A stretch of DNA of 64,000 nucleotides from Oscillospiraceae bacterium (GTDB lineage: Bacteria; Bacillota; Clostridia; Oscillospirales; Oscillospiraceae): positions 1 to 64,000 of the forward strand of contig JAFTGD010000023.1 of assembly GCA_017458065.1 (NCBI GenBank). The letters are read 5' to 3'. Shown here piece by piece: positions 41,030-48,176 of the stretch (position 1 is its first letter; each line of letters starts with the position of its first letter). The position numbers and the translations under genes are program-made. A model generated the notes under the pieces. The model was given only the letters and a program-made list of their open reading frames with translations. It ran no database searches and was not told the origin of the DNA.

Positions 41030-41235
41030 CAGCAACCGCCCCCCATAAAGTACAGAAATTCCACAACGTCTCCGTCGTGCAGTTCCTTTGCCGCGCGGTC
41101 TGCGGTCTGGATAAAGTCGTTGTTCACCGTTACCGTGACATACTCTGGCATATCCACCTGCTCCAGAGAGAGGAGCTGTTCTACCGTTGTCCCGTCCGGG
41201 AGCTCTTTTCTTTTGCCTGTTACTGTAATCTGCAT
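41029..41235 (-). CDS. ThiS/MoaD-like sulfur carrier protein ending Gly-Gly-Gly-Cys
   Basis: This 68-residue ubiquitin-fold protein has the ThiS pattern (ELPDGTTVEQLL, DGDVVEFLYFMGGGC). Mature carriers end in Gly-Gly; here a Cys follows the Gly run, so the carrier is made in a masked form. In Wolinella the HcyS carrier also bears an extra residue that the HcyD peptidase removes. The JAMM peptidase encoded two genes later would do this here. No thiamine or molybdopterin genes are nearby, so sulfur transfer to a metabolite is the better guess. Confidence 0.88.
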   Translation of the reverse strand: MQITVTGKRKELPDGTTVEQLLSLEQVDMPEYVTVTVNNDFIQTADRAAKELHDGDVVEFLYFMGGGC

Positions 41236-41249
41236 GGTTCTCTCCTCCG

Positions 41250-41495
41250 TCAGTCGCCGACCTTGCGTACGATCAGCTCGTAAGTTCCGTCCTCATTGTT
41301 CAGAAGCCTCAGGATCTGATGCCCCTCTTCCTTGATGCTGCGGGGTACGTTCTGCACCGGTTCGCCGTCGTTCAGCCGGACGGACAGGATATCCCCATCC
41401 TCCAGCTCTTCCAGCGCAACCTTGGCTTTTACAAAGGTCACGGGGCAGACCACATCGGTGATGTCGATATGGTCCGTTATCTGATACTCAGCCAT
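41250..41495 (-). CDS. TusA-family sulfur transfer protein
   Basis: This 81-residue protein has the TusA/SirA signature, a Cys-Pro followed by Lys: DITDVVCPVTFVKAKVALEE, then LEDGDILSVRLNDGEPVQNV. The Cys carries sulfur as a persulfide. The start overlaps the end of the sulfite-reductase-like gene by eight bases. It probably relays sulfur between the reductase and the ThiS/ThiF pair. Confidence 0.92.
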   Translation of the reverse strand: MAEYQITDHIDITDVVCPVTFVKAKVALEELEDGDILSVRLNDGEPVQNVPRSIKEEGHQILRLLNNEDGTYELIVRKVGD

Positions 41496-42360
41496 GATAC
41501 GCCTCCTCTACGGTCTTTTTCAGCTCGTCCCAGCCGACGCGCTCAATGGTCTTGGCAAAGCGTTCGCCGCGATTGGCATTGCGGTCGAAGAAGTCGATCG
41601 CCGCATCCGCCACCCGTAGCATGGCATCTTCATCGGTGATGATCGGAAGCAGCTCCTGTCCCTTCTGGATCGAGTTGCCGAACGTGCCCCCGAACGAGAC
41701 GATATAGCCGCTCTCGCCTTTCCACGCATCCACGGGACATGACTTGACACAGCGCCCGCAGTAATTGCACTTTGACGCATCGTACTCTACTTTTCCGTCT
41801 GTAAAGGTGATGGCCTGCAGGCGGCAAACCTTCGCGCAGACGCCGCAGTGAATGCAGCTGTCCTCCTCATAGCTCGGAACCAGCCCGCCTTTGACGCCGA
41901 AGTCGTTCTCCTCCGCTTTCAGGCAGTTGTTCTGGCAGCCGGTGACGCCGAATTTGAACTTGTGCGGGAGCTGGCGTCCGAAGTATCTCTCGTCCAGCTT
42001 CTCCGCTACCTCCAGCGCGTTGATGCATCCGCTGGGGCAGCAGACGCCGCCCTGGCAGGCGGTCACGGTGCGCACTCTCGGTCCGCAGACGCCCGGCTGG
42101 ACGCCGCCTTCCGCCAGCGCTTCCTTTACGGCGTCAATATCTTTCAATTGGATAAACGGGATCTCCACGCCCTGCCGGGACGTCAGATGGACATAGCCCT
42201 TGCCGTATTTCTCCGCCACGGCCGTAACGGTGGCAAGCTGTTGGGCGGTGAGGTTGCCCCCTACTACCCGCAGCCGCAGAGAGAAGTTATCCTTCTGCAT
42301 CTGCCGCATGAATCCGCCGGCTTTCAGCGCCGCATAATCCGGTTTTTTGTTTTCTGCCAT
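41488..42360 (-). CDS. Siroheme sulfite/nitrite reductase-like protein with two ferredoxin clusters
   Basis: This 290-residue protein has a ferredoxin-like half-domain (VGGNLTAQQLATVTAVAEKY, HLTSRQGVEIPF), the siroheme-[4Fe-4S] ligands C102/C108 and C142/C146 (GCQNNC), and an 8-Cys ferredoxin insert (C169/172/175/179 and C198/201/204/208). This compact arrangement is that of small anaerobic sulfite reductases (AsrC or Fsr-like, dissimilatory-related). It should reduce sulfite to sulfide in the cytoplasm. ATG 42360 follows GGGAGGAG; the longer open frame is the shadow of the preceding gene. Confidence 0.9.
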   Translation of the reverse strand: MAENKKPDYAALKAGGFMRQMQKDNFSLRLRVVGGNLTAQQLATVTAVAEKYGKGYVHLTSRQGVEIPFIQLKDIDAVKEALAEGGVQPGVCGPRVRTVTACQGGVCCPSGCINALEVAEKLDERYFGRQLPHKFKFGVTGCQNNCLKAEENDFGVKGGLVPSYEEDSCIHCGVCAKVCRLQAITFTDGKVEYDASKCNYCGRCVKSCPVDAWKGESGYIVSFGGTFGNSIQKGQELLPIITDEDAMLRVADAAIDFFDRNANRGERFAKTIERVGWDELKKTVEEAYHG

Positions 42361-42361
42361 G

Positions 42362-42844
42362 TTATCTCCTCCCAAGATATTGATCCAGACTGTAAAACAG
42401 TTCTTCCTCCTGTCGGAAAAACTGCATGCGCCTGTTTTCTTCCGACTCGCTCTGCACGAGGTACCCCGGCTTTGCCGTGACCGCGCACACCGGGCAGACC
42501 CTCTCACAGATTCCGCAGTGCAGGCATTTTTCCCTCTCCAGGCTTATGTTTCCCTCCCGGAGCTTCAGCGCCCCGGAGGGGCATTTTCTGACACAGGCCC
42601 CGCAGCGGATACAGGCGGCGTCATCGATGTCCACTTCCTGTCCGCCGCATATTTTCAAATCGAACTGCTTCCGGCACCGGCCGGCGCGAAGGCAGCTGTT
42701 CGGGCAGCCGTAGACCCCGATGCGGATCTCTGCCGCATCGTAGCGCAGCTTCAGCTTCTGAGCCAGCGCGCAGCTGTCGATGCAGCCCGCAGGGCAAATC
42801 GCGTTTCCCTGACAGACCGCGCTGCTCACAGCATGCTTGGCCAA
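42362..42844 (-). CDS. Truncated sulfite-reductase-like Fe-S protein
   Basis: About 155-160 residues resemble only the second half of the neighbouring reductase: CQGNAICPAGCIDSC (C-x5-C), GVYGCPNSCLRA (C-x3-C), then two ferredoxin motifs CIRCGACVRKCP and CLHCGICERVCP. The substrate-binding ferredoxin-like half-domain is missing. The start is uncertain: TTG 42844 or GTG 42829, both overlapping the activase gene. It may pair with the full-length reductase as a second subunit, or serve as electron donor, for example to the activase, which lacks its own ferredoxin insert. Confidence 0.75.
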   Translation of the reverse strand: MAKHAVSSAVCQGNAICPAGCIDSCALAQKLKLRYDAAEIRIGVYGCPNSCLRAGRCRKQFDLKICGGQEVDIDDAACIRCGACVRKCPSGALKLREGNISLEREKCLHCGICERVCPVCAVTAKPGYLVQSESEENRRMQFFRQEEELFYSLDQYLGRR

Positions 42845-43617
42845 TTTCCTTCCGCCCCCTCCTGTGTCGCTTCCAGCCCATAGCCCCTGACGATTTCCCG
42901 CAGGGATGAAATCTCGTCCGCGCTGAGCCGCACGTCGCCCATCGGATATTCTCTGCCGAGGCCGGTGTATTTGTCTCTGCCCAGCCGGTGATAGGGCAGC
43001 AGCTCGTAGCTCAGCTCCCCCGGCAGGCTTTTCAGAAAGCGGCAGATTTTCCCGATCTCCTCTTCGGTGTCGTTGAAGCCCGGGATCACCGGCGTACGGA
43101 CGGTGAAGCGTCCTCTGCCGGAGAGTCCCGCAACCATACAGATGTTTTCCAGAATGCGGTCGTTCACTACCCCCGTCCAGTGCCTGTGCTTTTCCGGGTC
43201 CAGACACTTCAGATCCATGTAGATCATGTCCAGCTTCTCCGCGATACGCAGGACCAGTTCCTGCTCTCCGTAACCGCTTGTCTCGATCGCTGTCTTCAGA
43301 TGGCGCCGTTTTGCCTCGGTCAGCAGCGCAAGTGTAAATCCGCCCTGAAACAGCGGTTCCCCGCCGCTCACGGTCAGGCCGCCTCCGCCGCGCCGGAAAA
43401 AGACTTCGTCCTTTTCCACTTCCTGCAGGATTTCATCCGTGCTCATCCGTCTGCCGATCTTCTCCAGCTTCATAAACTCCGGTTGAGCGTTCTGGGTTTC
43501 CGGGTTGCAGCACCACCTGCAGCGCAGGGGGCAGCCTTTCAGGAAAACTGTCGTACGGATCCCCGGCCCGTCCTGCAGAGAATAGTGCTGGATATTGCTG
43601 ACGATCCCGTACTCCAT
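42826..43617 (-). CDS. GRE activating enzyme lacking the ferredoxin insert
   Basis: This 263-residue radical SAM protein has C29-x3-C33-x2-C36 in GCPLRCRWCCNPE, followed directly by a short linker to GGGGLTVSGGEPLFQGGF, MDLKCLD and VIPGFNDTEEE. Unlike the activase at 4932 it has no two-cluster insert and so resembles the short PFL-activase type. It starts two bases before the end of the GRE stop region (TGACATG) and should activate that GRE. I chose ATG 43617; the longer frame lies in the GRE gene. Confidence 0.92.
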   Translation of the reverse strand: MEYGIVSNIQHYSLQDGPGIRTTVFLKGCPLRCRWCCNPETQNAQPEFMKLEKIGRRMSTDEILQEVEKDEVFFRRGGGGLTVSGGEPLFQGGFTLALLTEAKRRHLKTAIETSGYGEQELVLRIAEKLDMIYMDLKCLDPEKHRHWTGVVNDRILENICMVAGLSGRGRFTVRTPVIPGFNDTEEEIGKICRFLKSLPGELSYELLPYHRLGRDKYTGLGREYPMGDVRLSADEISSLREIVRGYGLEATQEGAEGNWPSML

Positions 43618-43618
43618 G

Positions 43619-46090
43619 TCAGACAGCCTGCTGCTCGGTTCGGGCAATGATGTCGTCCTGGAGGTCCTTCGAGAGCTCGGTAAAATATGCGCTGTAGCCG
43701 GCAATCCGCACCAGAAGGCTCCGGTACTGCTCAGGATGCCGCTGGGCCTCGATGAGCGTTTCGGTGTTCAGAACATTGAACTGAATATGCCAGAGCCGCA
43801 GATCATGCCAGGCCTGGATGAACTGAACCAGCTTTTCCGTCCCCACGTCACCCGACACGCAGGAGGGGCTGAGCTTGACATTCAGCAGGCGCGCCGCCCG
43901 ATCCCGGCACCCCTGGTTTTTGGTGGCAAAGTTCGAGAGCAGCACGGCCGTCGGACCGTTGCGGTCGGCCCCCTGCGAGGCGCTGCTGCCGTCGCTGAGC
44001 GGCATCCAGGCAAGACGCCCGTTGGGCGTCGCGGCAACCACCTTCCCGAAAGGCACATGGGACGTAAAGGGCACCAGGCGCAGATCCAGATGGACGCCCA
44101 GTTCTTTGGAGTATCTGGCCGTGAAGTCCAGCGCTTCCCTGTCCAGCCGCTTGCCGATGGCATCGGCATACGGGTCGTTGTTCCCATAGGCGGGGGCGTT
44201 CTTCAGCAGATTGCGCAGCTGCTCGCGTCCCTCAAAATTGGCGGCGATTGCTTCCTGCAGTTCCCGGATCGTGACCGTTTTCTCTTCATAGACGTATTTT
44301 TTGATGGCGGCGAGAGAATCGATCACCGTTCCGTAGCCGATGAATTCAAAATAGCCGAGGTCGATTCCGCCCGGGATAACAGGCTGATGCAGATCCTTGT
44401 ATTCCGCACGGCACAGCTCATGGAGCATGGAGCCTAAGGGACTTGCAAAGTGCTGCGCGCGCAGCCGGATAATCTGGTATTCCTGAACAAAAGCATGCCG
44501 GATAAAATAGCGCTGTTCTTTGAGATACGCTTCGAGGAACTCCTCGAAGGTCTCAAAGTCCTCCACCGGTCCCGCGTCGATGCCGATCTCTTCCTCGCCG
44601 AACTTCAGCATCCTGCCATGGAACAGGGTCATCTCCAGCGCAGCGGCGAAATTGATATACGCGCAGGGGCTGGTATAGGTGTCGCGGTTTGGCATGCGAA
44701 CCTCAGAGCAGCCCGAGACGCTGTAGTCGTTGGCCTCTTCGATCCGGGCGCCCTTTGCCAGCAGCAGCGGGATCACCTCGTCGTCGTTAATGAGCTTCGG
44801 GAAGCCGCTCCCCTCTTTGATGGTCTCGGCAACCTCCCAGAGGTAACGGCGCGGACTGAGCGTGTGCACCCGGGCCGCGAGATCCGGATAGTTCAGAGGG
44901 AAATTCCGCTTGGAACGCAGGAACAGATAGGTAAGCTCGTTGGTCGCGTCCACACCGTCCCGGTCGACGCCGCCGACGGTCACCGCCTCCCAGTGGGCAT
45001 AGCCCTCGTTGAAGGAGCCTCCGGCCGCCGAGAGATAGAGGTCCACATATTCGCTCATGGCGACCCACATGGATTCCAGCAGCTCTTCCGCGTCCTCTTC
45101 CGTCATCACGCCGGCGTCAATGTCCTGCCGGTAGTAAGGATACAGATACTGATCCATACGTCCGTTTGAGATGACCGTGCCGGTCTTCTGCTCGATGCGC
45201 GAGAACATCTGCACATACCACTGCGACTGCAGCGCCTCATAGAAGCTTCTCGGTGCAAACTCCGGTACATGCTCGCTTGCCTCGGCGATCCGAAGCCAGA
45301 ACGCCTTCTGATCCGGGTCCGTCTCCTTCTCCGCATAGCTTCTCGCAAGCTGCGCATGCCGATGCGCCCAGAGGACGATGGCATCGCAGGTCAGGATGGC
45401 TGCCTCCAGGAAGGGCTTTTTCTCCATCGTGTCGACCGCGCTGTCGGGATCCAGCGTCTCCAGTTTTTCGGCAAATTCCTTCCTCAGGCCGGAAATGCCC
45501 TTTTTCAGCACGATTTCGTAATCATGCACCCACTGAATAGAGGACCGGTAAGATGCCGTCTCATTGACGATAAAGCGGGAAGTCCCATCCTCGTTGTAGG
45601 TCAGCCGCCTGGTGTCCGCCGGGAAAGCTGTCAGCAGATCTTCATGGAAGGTTTTCCCCTTCCAGTAAGGAGATATGATTTTTTCCACAATCTCGGCATC
45701 CGCCGGGTCAATGTCGAAGGGGGATGTCTCCCTCTCCGGCAGATGACGGATCGCCTCGTCCAGAATGTCTCCGTCAAGCTCGGGATACAGCACGCCGTAC
45801 CGCCCCGGCTTTCCGGCGCGGCCGGCCAGAAGCTGGTCTTCTTCCAGATATACCGTCGCTTTTTCGGCATAGTGATAGAGGGCCTTTGCCCAGCGCAGAT
45901 TCAGCGGTTCCCCTTCGGTCTCGCGGAAGCTCTCTGTAAAAAACAGTCCCCGTTCAATGTCGATCACAGGCTTCTGATTCCTGCTGCGAAGCAGCAGCTT
46001 CACAGCTCTGTTCCGGGATAGAAACACCGGCTCTCCGGTTTTTCTTTCGTTCTCAATACGGCTCTCCTGAACCGACAAAATGTTGCTCAC
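43619..46090 (-). CDS. Glycyl radical enzyme in a sulfur-assimilation operon
   Basis: This 823-residue GRE begins with GTG. The thiyl Cys461 lies in SVSGCSEVRMPNRDTY, with Glu463 in the usual base position, and Gly798 lies in the RIAGY loop near the C-terminus. The loop sequence differs from the GCVEP of dehydratases and choline lyase and may be closer to arylacetate decarboxylases, but no small decarboxylase subunit is present. It is first in an operon with sulfite reductase, TusA and a sulfur carrier, and carries regulatory sites shared with metY. A C-S-cleaving sulfonate lyase releasing sulfite is therefore my preferred function; it is inference. Confidence 0.88.
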   Translation of the reverse strand: MSNILSVQESRIENERKTGEPVFLSRNRAVKLLLRSRNQKPVIDIERGLFFTESFRETEGEPLNLRWAKALYHYAEKATVYLEEDQLLAGRAGKPGRYGVLYPELDGDILDEAIRHLPERETSPFDIDPADAEIVEKIISPYWKGKTFHEDLLTAFPADTRRLTYNEDGTSRFIVNETASYRSSIQWVHDYEIVLKKGISGLRKEFAEKLETLDPDSAVDTMEKKPFLEAAILTCDAIVLWAHRHAQLARSYAEKETDPDQKAFWLRIAEASEHVPEFAPRSFYEALQSQWYVQMFSRIEQKTGTVISNGRMDQYLYPYYRQDIDAGVMTEEDAEELLESMWVAMSEYVDLYLSAAGGSFNEGYAHWEAVTVGGVDRDGVDATNELTYLFLRSKRNFPLNYPDLAARVHTLSPRRYLWEVAETIKEGSGFPKLINDDEVIPLLLAKGARIEEANDYSVSGCSEVRMPNRDTYTSPCAYINFAAALEMTLFHGRMLKFGEEEIGIDAGPVEDFETFEEFLEAYLKEQRYFIRHAFVQEYQIIRLRAQHFASPLGSMLHELCRAEYKDLHQPVIPGGIDLGYFEFIGYGTVIDSLAAIKKYVYEEKTVTIRELQEAIAANFEGREQLRNLLKNAPAYGNNDPYADAIGKRLDREALDFTARYSKELGVHLDLRLVPFTSHVPFGKVVAATPNGRLAWMPLSDGSSASQGADRNGPTAVLLSNFATKNQGCRDRAARLLNVKLSPSCVSGDVGTEKLVQFIQAWHDLRLWHIQFNVLNTETLIEAQRHPEQYRSLLVRIAGYSAYFTELSKDLQDDIIARTEQQAV

Positions 46091-46124
46091 GGCGAGATCC
46101 CTGCCTTTTCATAAAATCCGTCCT

Positions 46125-46153
46125 ATCTTAGCAAGCTTCGTATCAAACCGCAA
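46125..46153 (-). promoter_or_regulatory. Promoter of the GRE-sulfite reductase-sulfur carrier operon
   Basis: On the minus strand TTGCGG and TAAGAT are separated by 17 bases, about 35 bases ahead of the GTG start. The -35 box is imperfect and paired sites begin 19 bases further upstream. Confidence 0.65.
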
Positions 46154-46172
46154 CACGACTGCAAAAAGGCAA

Positions 46173-46203
46173 AAATAATTCCGTCATTTTCCAATTTGTT
46201 CCG
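46173..46203. promoter_or_regulatory. Paired AraC-type sites at the GRE operon promoter
   Basis: AAATAATTCCG (46173-46183) and AATTTGTTCCG (46193-46203) repeat at 20 bp. The first is identical to the second metY-side site, and the distance to the -35 box is the same to within one base. Confidence 0.65.
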
Positions 46204-46253
46204 AAGCTCGTGCTTTGATATTCCCTGCATAACAGGGCGTCCGGAGCGTCCGA

Positions 46254-46284
46254 AAATAATTCGGCATTTTTGAAAATGACTCCC
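46254..46284. promoter_or_regulatory. Paired AraC-type sites at the YeiH promoter
   Basis: AAATAATTCGG (46254-46264) and AAATGACTCCC (46274-46284) repeat at 20 bp and end one base before the -35 box of the plus-strand promoter, a classic activator position. The second half-site is the weakest of the six. Confidence 0.5.
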
Positions 46285-46285
46285 G

Positions 46286-46314
46286 TTGACAAAAATCCGC
46301 CCGGCGAGTATGAT
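46286..46314 (+). promoter_or_regulatory. Promoter of the leader peptide-YeiH transcript
   Basis: TTGACA and TATGAT are separated by 17 bases. The transcript would have a long leader of about 310 bases before the transporter gene. Confidence 0.8.
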
Positions 46315-46380
46315 GCGTGCCATTAAACCTACAATTCCGATTGGTTTCTATGCTGTGCAAATCGAATTGCAGGTATCGCG

Positions 46381-46465
46381 GATGACTGACCGGACAACCG
46401 GAGGTTTCCCGGCTTGGGCAAACGTGCGCCCATCGTGGAGCCATCGGTCGTCCGGTCATTTCATC
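46381..46465 (+). ncRNA. Structured leader RNA element of unknown class
   Basis: GATGA-c-TGACCGGAC (46381-46395) pairs with GTCCGGTCA-tt-TCATC (46450-46465), a 14-bp closing stem with a small internal loop. It encloses two hairpins, CCGG (46398-46401/46409-46412) and a longer one with TGGGC/GCCCA (46415-46419/46428-46432) extended by GGCT/AGCC. The layout is like a riboswitch three-way junction. It does not match the SAM, cobalamin, THF, fluoride or lysine aptamers that I can recall. It could also be read on the minus strand, but the long leader lies on the plus strand. Confidence 0.5.
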
Positions 46466-46483
46466 GGGAAGGGGGGAAGGAAC

Positions 46484-46588
46484 ATGAAACATGTTTGGAG
46501 GCGCGGCGTCATACCCGATCTCCGCTTCGCAGGCGCCCTGCAAACCGGTTCCCTGGACCGAATGTGCTGCTGTCCTTATATTAAGTAA
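46484..46588 (+). CDS. Cys-Cys-Cys leader peptide upstream of YeiH
   Basis: This 34-codon open frame has a very strong ribosome binding site (GGGGGGAAGG) four bases ahead of its ATG, yet no resemblance to any protein. It ends RMCCCPYIK, with three consecutive Cys codons (TGC TGC TGT) six codons before the stop. It lies 46 bases upstream of a sulfur-related transporter gene. Poly-Cys leader peptides that sense charged tRNA-Cys are known in other bacteria. The codons just after the Cys run overlap one arm of a hairpin that covers the transporter ribosome binding site. Confidence 0.7.
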   Translation: MKHVWRRGVIPDLRFAGALQTGSLDRMCCCPYIK

Positions 46589-46623
46589 GAAATCCACATT
46601 CGATATCTTAACGGAACTAAGGA
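46573..46623 (+). promoter_or_regulatory. Hairpin able to sequester the YeiH ribosome binding site
   Basis: TCCTTA (46573-46578), placed in the last Cys codon and the next codons of the leader peptide, is complementary to TAAGGA (46618-46623), the YeiH Shine-Dalgarno sequence. Nested inside, TTAAG (46581-46585) pairs with CTTAA (46607-46611). A ribosome stalled on the Cys codons would cover the 5' arm and free the ribosome binding site. Confidence 0.6.
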
Positions 46624-46634
46624 GCAATGTAATC

Positions 46635-48011
46635 ATGAGCAATAAACCCACTTCTGCCGCTGTCGCCAGCGACGAGCTTGTCACAACTGAAAAATTCAAA
46701 GTCAGCGACCTCTGGAAGACGGATGACTGGCAGGCCGTTTGGATCGGCTTTATCATCATTCTTGTCGGCGCAATCGCCGTCTTGACCAGCGGCTTTGATT
46801 TCTCTGCGGCCAACTTCTCTACCTGGGGACACGGTGCCAGCGTTCTGACGCAGCTGAACAGCGCGCTGCTGATAAAACTGCTGCGCACCTTCCTGGTCCT
46901 CGGTGTACTTTTCACGCTGGGCAAAGCCCTCCAGGGAAGCTCCGCCGCCAGATTTATCCCCGCGTTTGCGGGCCTGTTTGCGCTCGCAATTCTGGTCCGC
47001 TTCATCAGCGCCGAATACACCTTCAACCGCTATCTGGAATGGGCCTTTTTCGCCATCGCTGTCGGACTGCTGATTTCCAACACCGTCGGCGTTCCAAACT
47101 GGCTGCGCCCCGCGGTTCAGACCGAGTTCTACATCAAAGCCGGGCTTGTCATCATGGGCTTTTCCGTGCTGTTTTCCAACATCATTAACTTCGGGCTTTA
47201 CGGGCTCGGCATTGCCTGGGTCGTAACGCCCATCGTCATCATCTTCATGTGGTACTTTGGTACCCGTGTTCTGAAGATCGATAACAAGCCTCTGATCATC
47301 ACCATGGCCACCGCCACCAGCGTTTGCGGCACCAGCGCCGCCATTGCCTCAGGTGCTGCAGCCAAGGCGAAGAAAACGGATCTTTCTCTCACGGTTTCCA
47401 TCTCCATTCTGTTCACTGTTCTCATGATGGTGCTGGAGCCCATTATCATCCGAGCTGTCGGCCTCGGGGAGGTCATGGGCGGCGCGCTGATCGGCGGTAC
47501 TGTCGATTCTACCGGTGCTGTCACCGTCGCCGGCACAGCGCTTGGCGAGACGGCCCAAACCGTCGCCGTGCTGGTCAAATCCATCCAGAATATCCTCATC
47601 GGCTTCATTGCCTTTGCTGTTGCGGTGTTCTTCACCACCCGCGTTGAAAAAGCAGATGGCAGCGGGCGGAAGGTCGGCGCGTCAGAGATTTGGTACCGGT
47701 TGCCCAAGTTCATTCTCGGCTTCTTTGCGGCAAGCCTGGCAGCCTCTTTCATCGTACGTCCTCTCGCCGGTGGCGACGCTGTTTCCGCTATTAACAAAGT
47801 GCTTGATCAGTACAAAAACTGGGCCTTTGTCCTTGCGTTTACCAGCATCGGTCTGGATACCAACTTCCGTGAAATCAAAGAACAGCTGCAGGGCGGAAAG
47901 CCCCTTGCTCTGTACGTAGTCGGCCAGCTTTTCAATATTGTGCTGACTTTCCTGGCGGTCTATTTGCTGCTGTCCGGCAAGTTCTTCCCACTGCCCGCTC
48001 TGGCCGCATGA
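46635..48011 (+). CDS. yeiH: YeiH family (UPF0324) putative sulfate/sulfite transporter
   Basis: This 458-residue membrane protein has about 10-12 hydrophobic segments and is recognisable as YeiH/UPF0324 by MATATSVCGTSAAIASGAAA near residue 220 and GGTVDSTGAVTVAG near 290, with FIGL-like ending replaced by SIGLDTNFREIKEQ. The family is annotated as putative sulfate exporter and is often near sulfonate or taurine genes. Here it may move sulfite, sulfate or the organosulfur substrate itself. It has a long N-terminal cytoplasmic tail. A ribosome binding site AAGGAG lies 12 bases ahead of ATG 46635. Confidence 0.85.
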   Translation: MSNKPTSAAVASDELVTTEKFKVSDLWKTDDWQAVWIGFIIILVGAIAVLTSGFDFSAANFSTWGHGASVLTQLNSALLIKLLRTFLVLGVLFTLGKALQGSSAARFIPAFAGLFALAILVRFISAEYTFNRYLEWAFFAIAVGLLISNTVGVPNWLRPAVQTEFYIKAGLVIMGFSVLFSNIINFGLYGLGIAWVVTPIVIIFMWYFGTRVLKIDNKPLIITMATATSVCGTSAAIASGAAAKAKKTDLSLTVSISILFTVLMMVLEPIIIRAVGLGEVMGGALIGGTVDSTGAVTVAGTALGETAQTVAVLVKSIQNILIGFIAFAVAVFFTTRVEKADGSGRKVGASEIWYRLPKFILGFFAASLAASFIVRPLAGGDAVSAINKVLDQYKNWAFVLAFTSIGLDTNFREIKEQLQGGKPLALYVVGQLFNIVLTFLAVYLLLSGKFFPLPALAA

Positions 48012-48023
48012 CAGAAAACGCAG

Positions 48024-48176
48024 ATGCATATCGGAAAAACACCCCGCCGCACACGGAAGGACCGCGTAATCTGCGCCGTTTCGGTAGTGGTCTTTGCGGC
48101 GGCCGTACTTGCAGCCGGCTATATCATGGTATCTCTGCAACTGCATTGCGTTCTTCACAGCAGCACCTCCAAGTAA
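48024..48176 (+). CDS. Possible 50-residue single-pass membrane peptide
   Basis: A 50-codon frame 12 bases after yeiH encodes a basic N-terminus (GKTPRRTRKDR) and one hydrophobic helix (VICAVSVVVFAAAVLAAGYI), followed by a short Cys-containing tail. The shape is that of small membrane proteins co-encoded with transporters. The ribosome binding site is weak and the last 22 bases overlap the convergent AbiEi-like gene, so it may be fortuitous. Confidence 0.4.
   Translation: MHIGKTPRRTRKDRVICAVSVVVFAAAVLAAGYIMVSLQLHCVLHSSTSK

Noticed and set aside
43619..46090. Calling the sulfur-operon GRE a 4-hydroxyphenylacetate decarboxylase
   Set aside because: No small decarboxylase subunit gene is present, the activase lacks the ferredoxin insert and the neighbourhood is about sulfur; the loop similarity is from memory only.
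46381..46465. Assignment as a SAM, cobalamin or THF riboswitch
   Set aside because: The conserved cores of those aptamers that I can recall are absent, despite the sulfur-related context.
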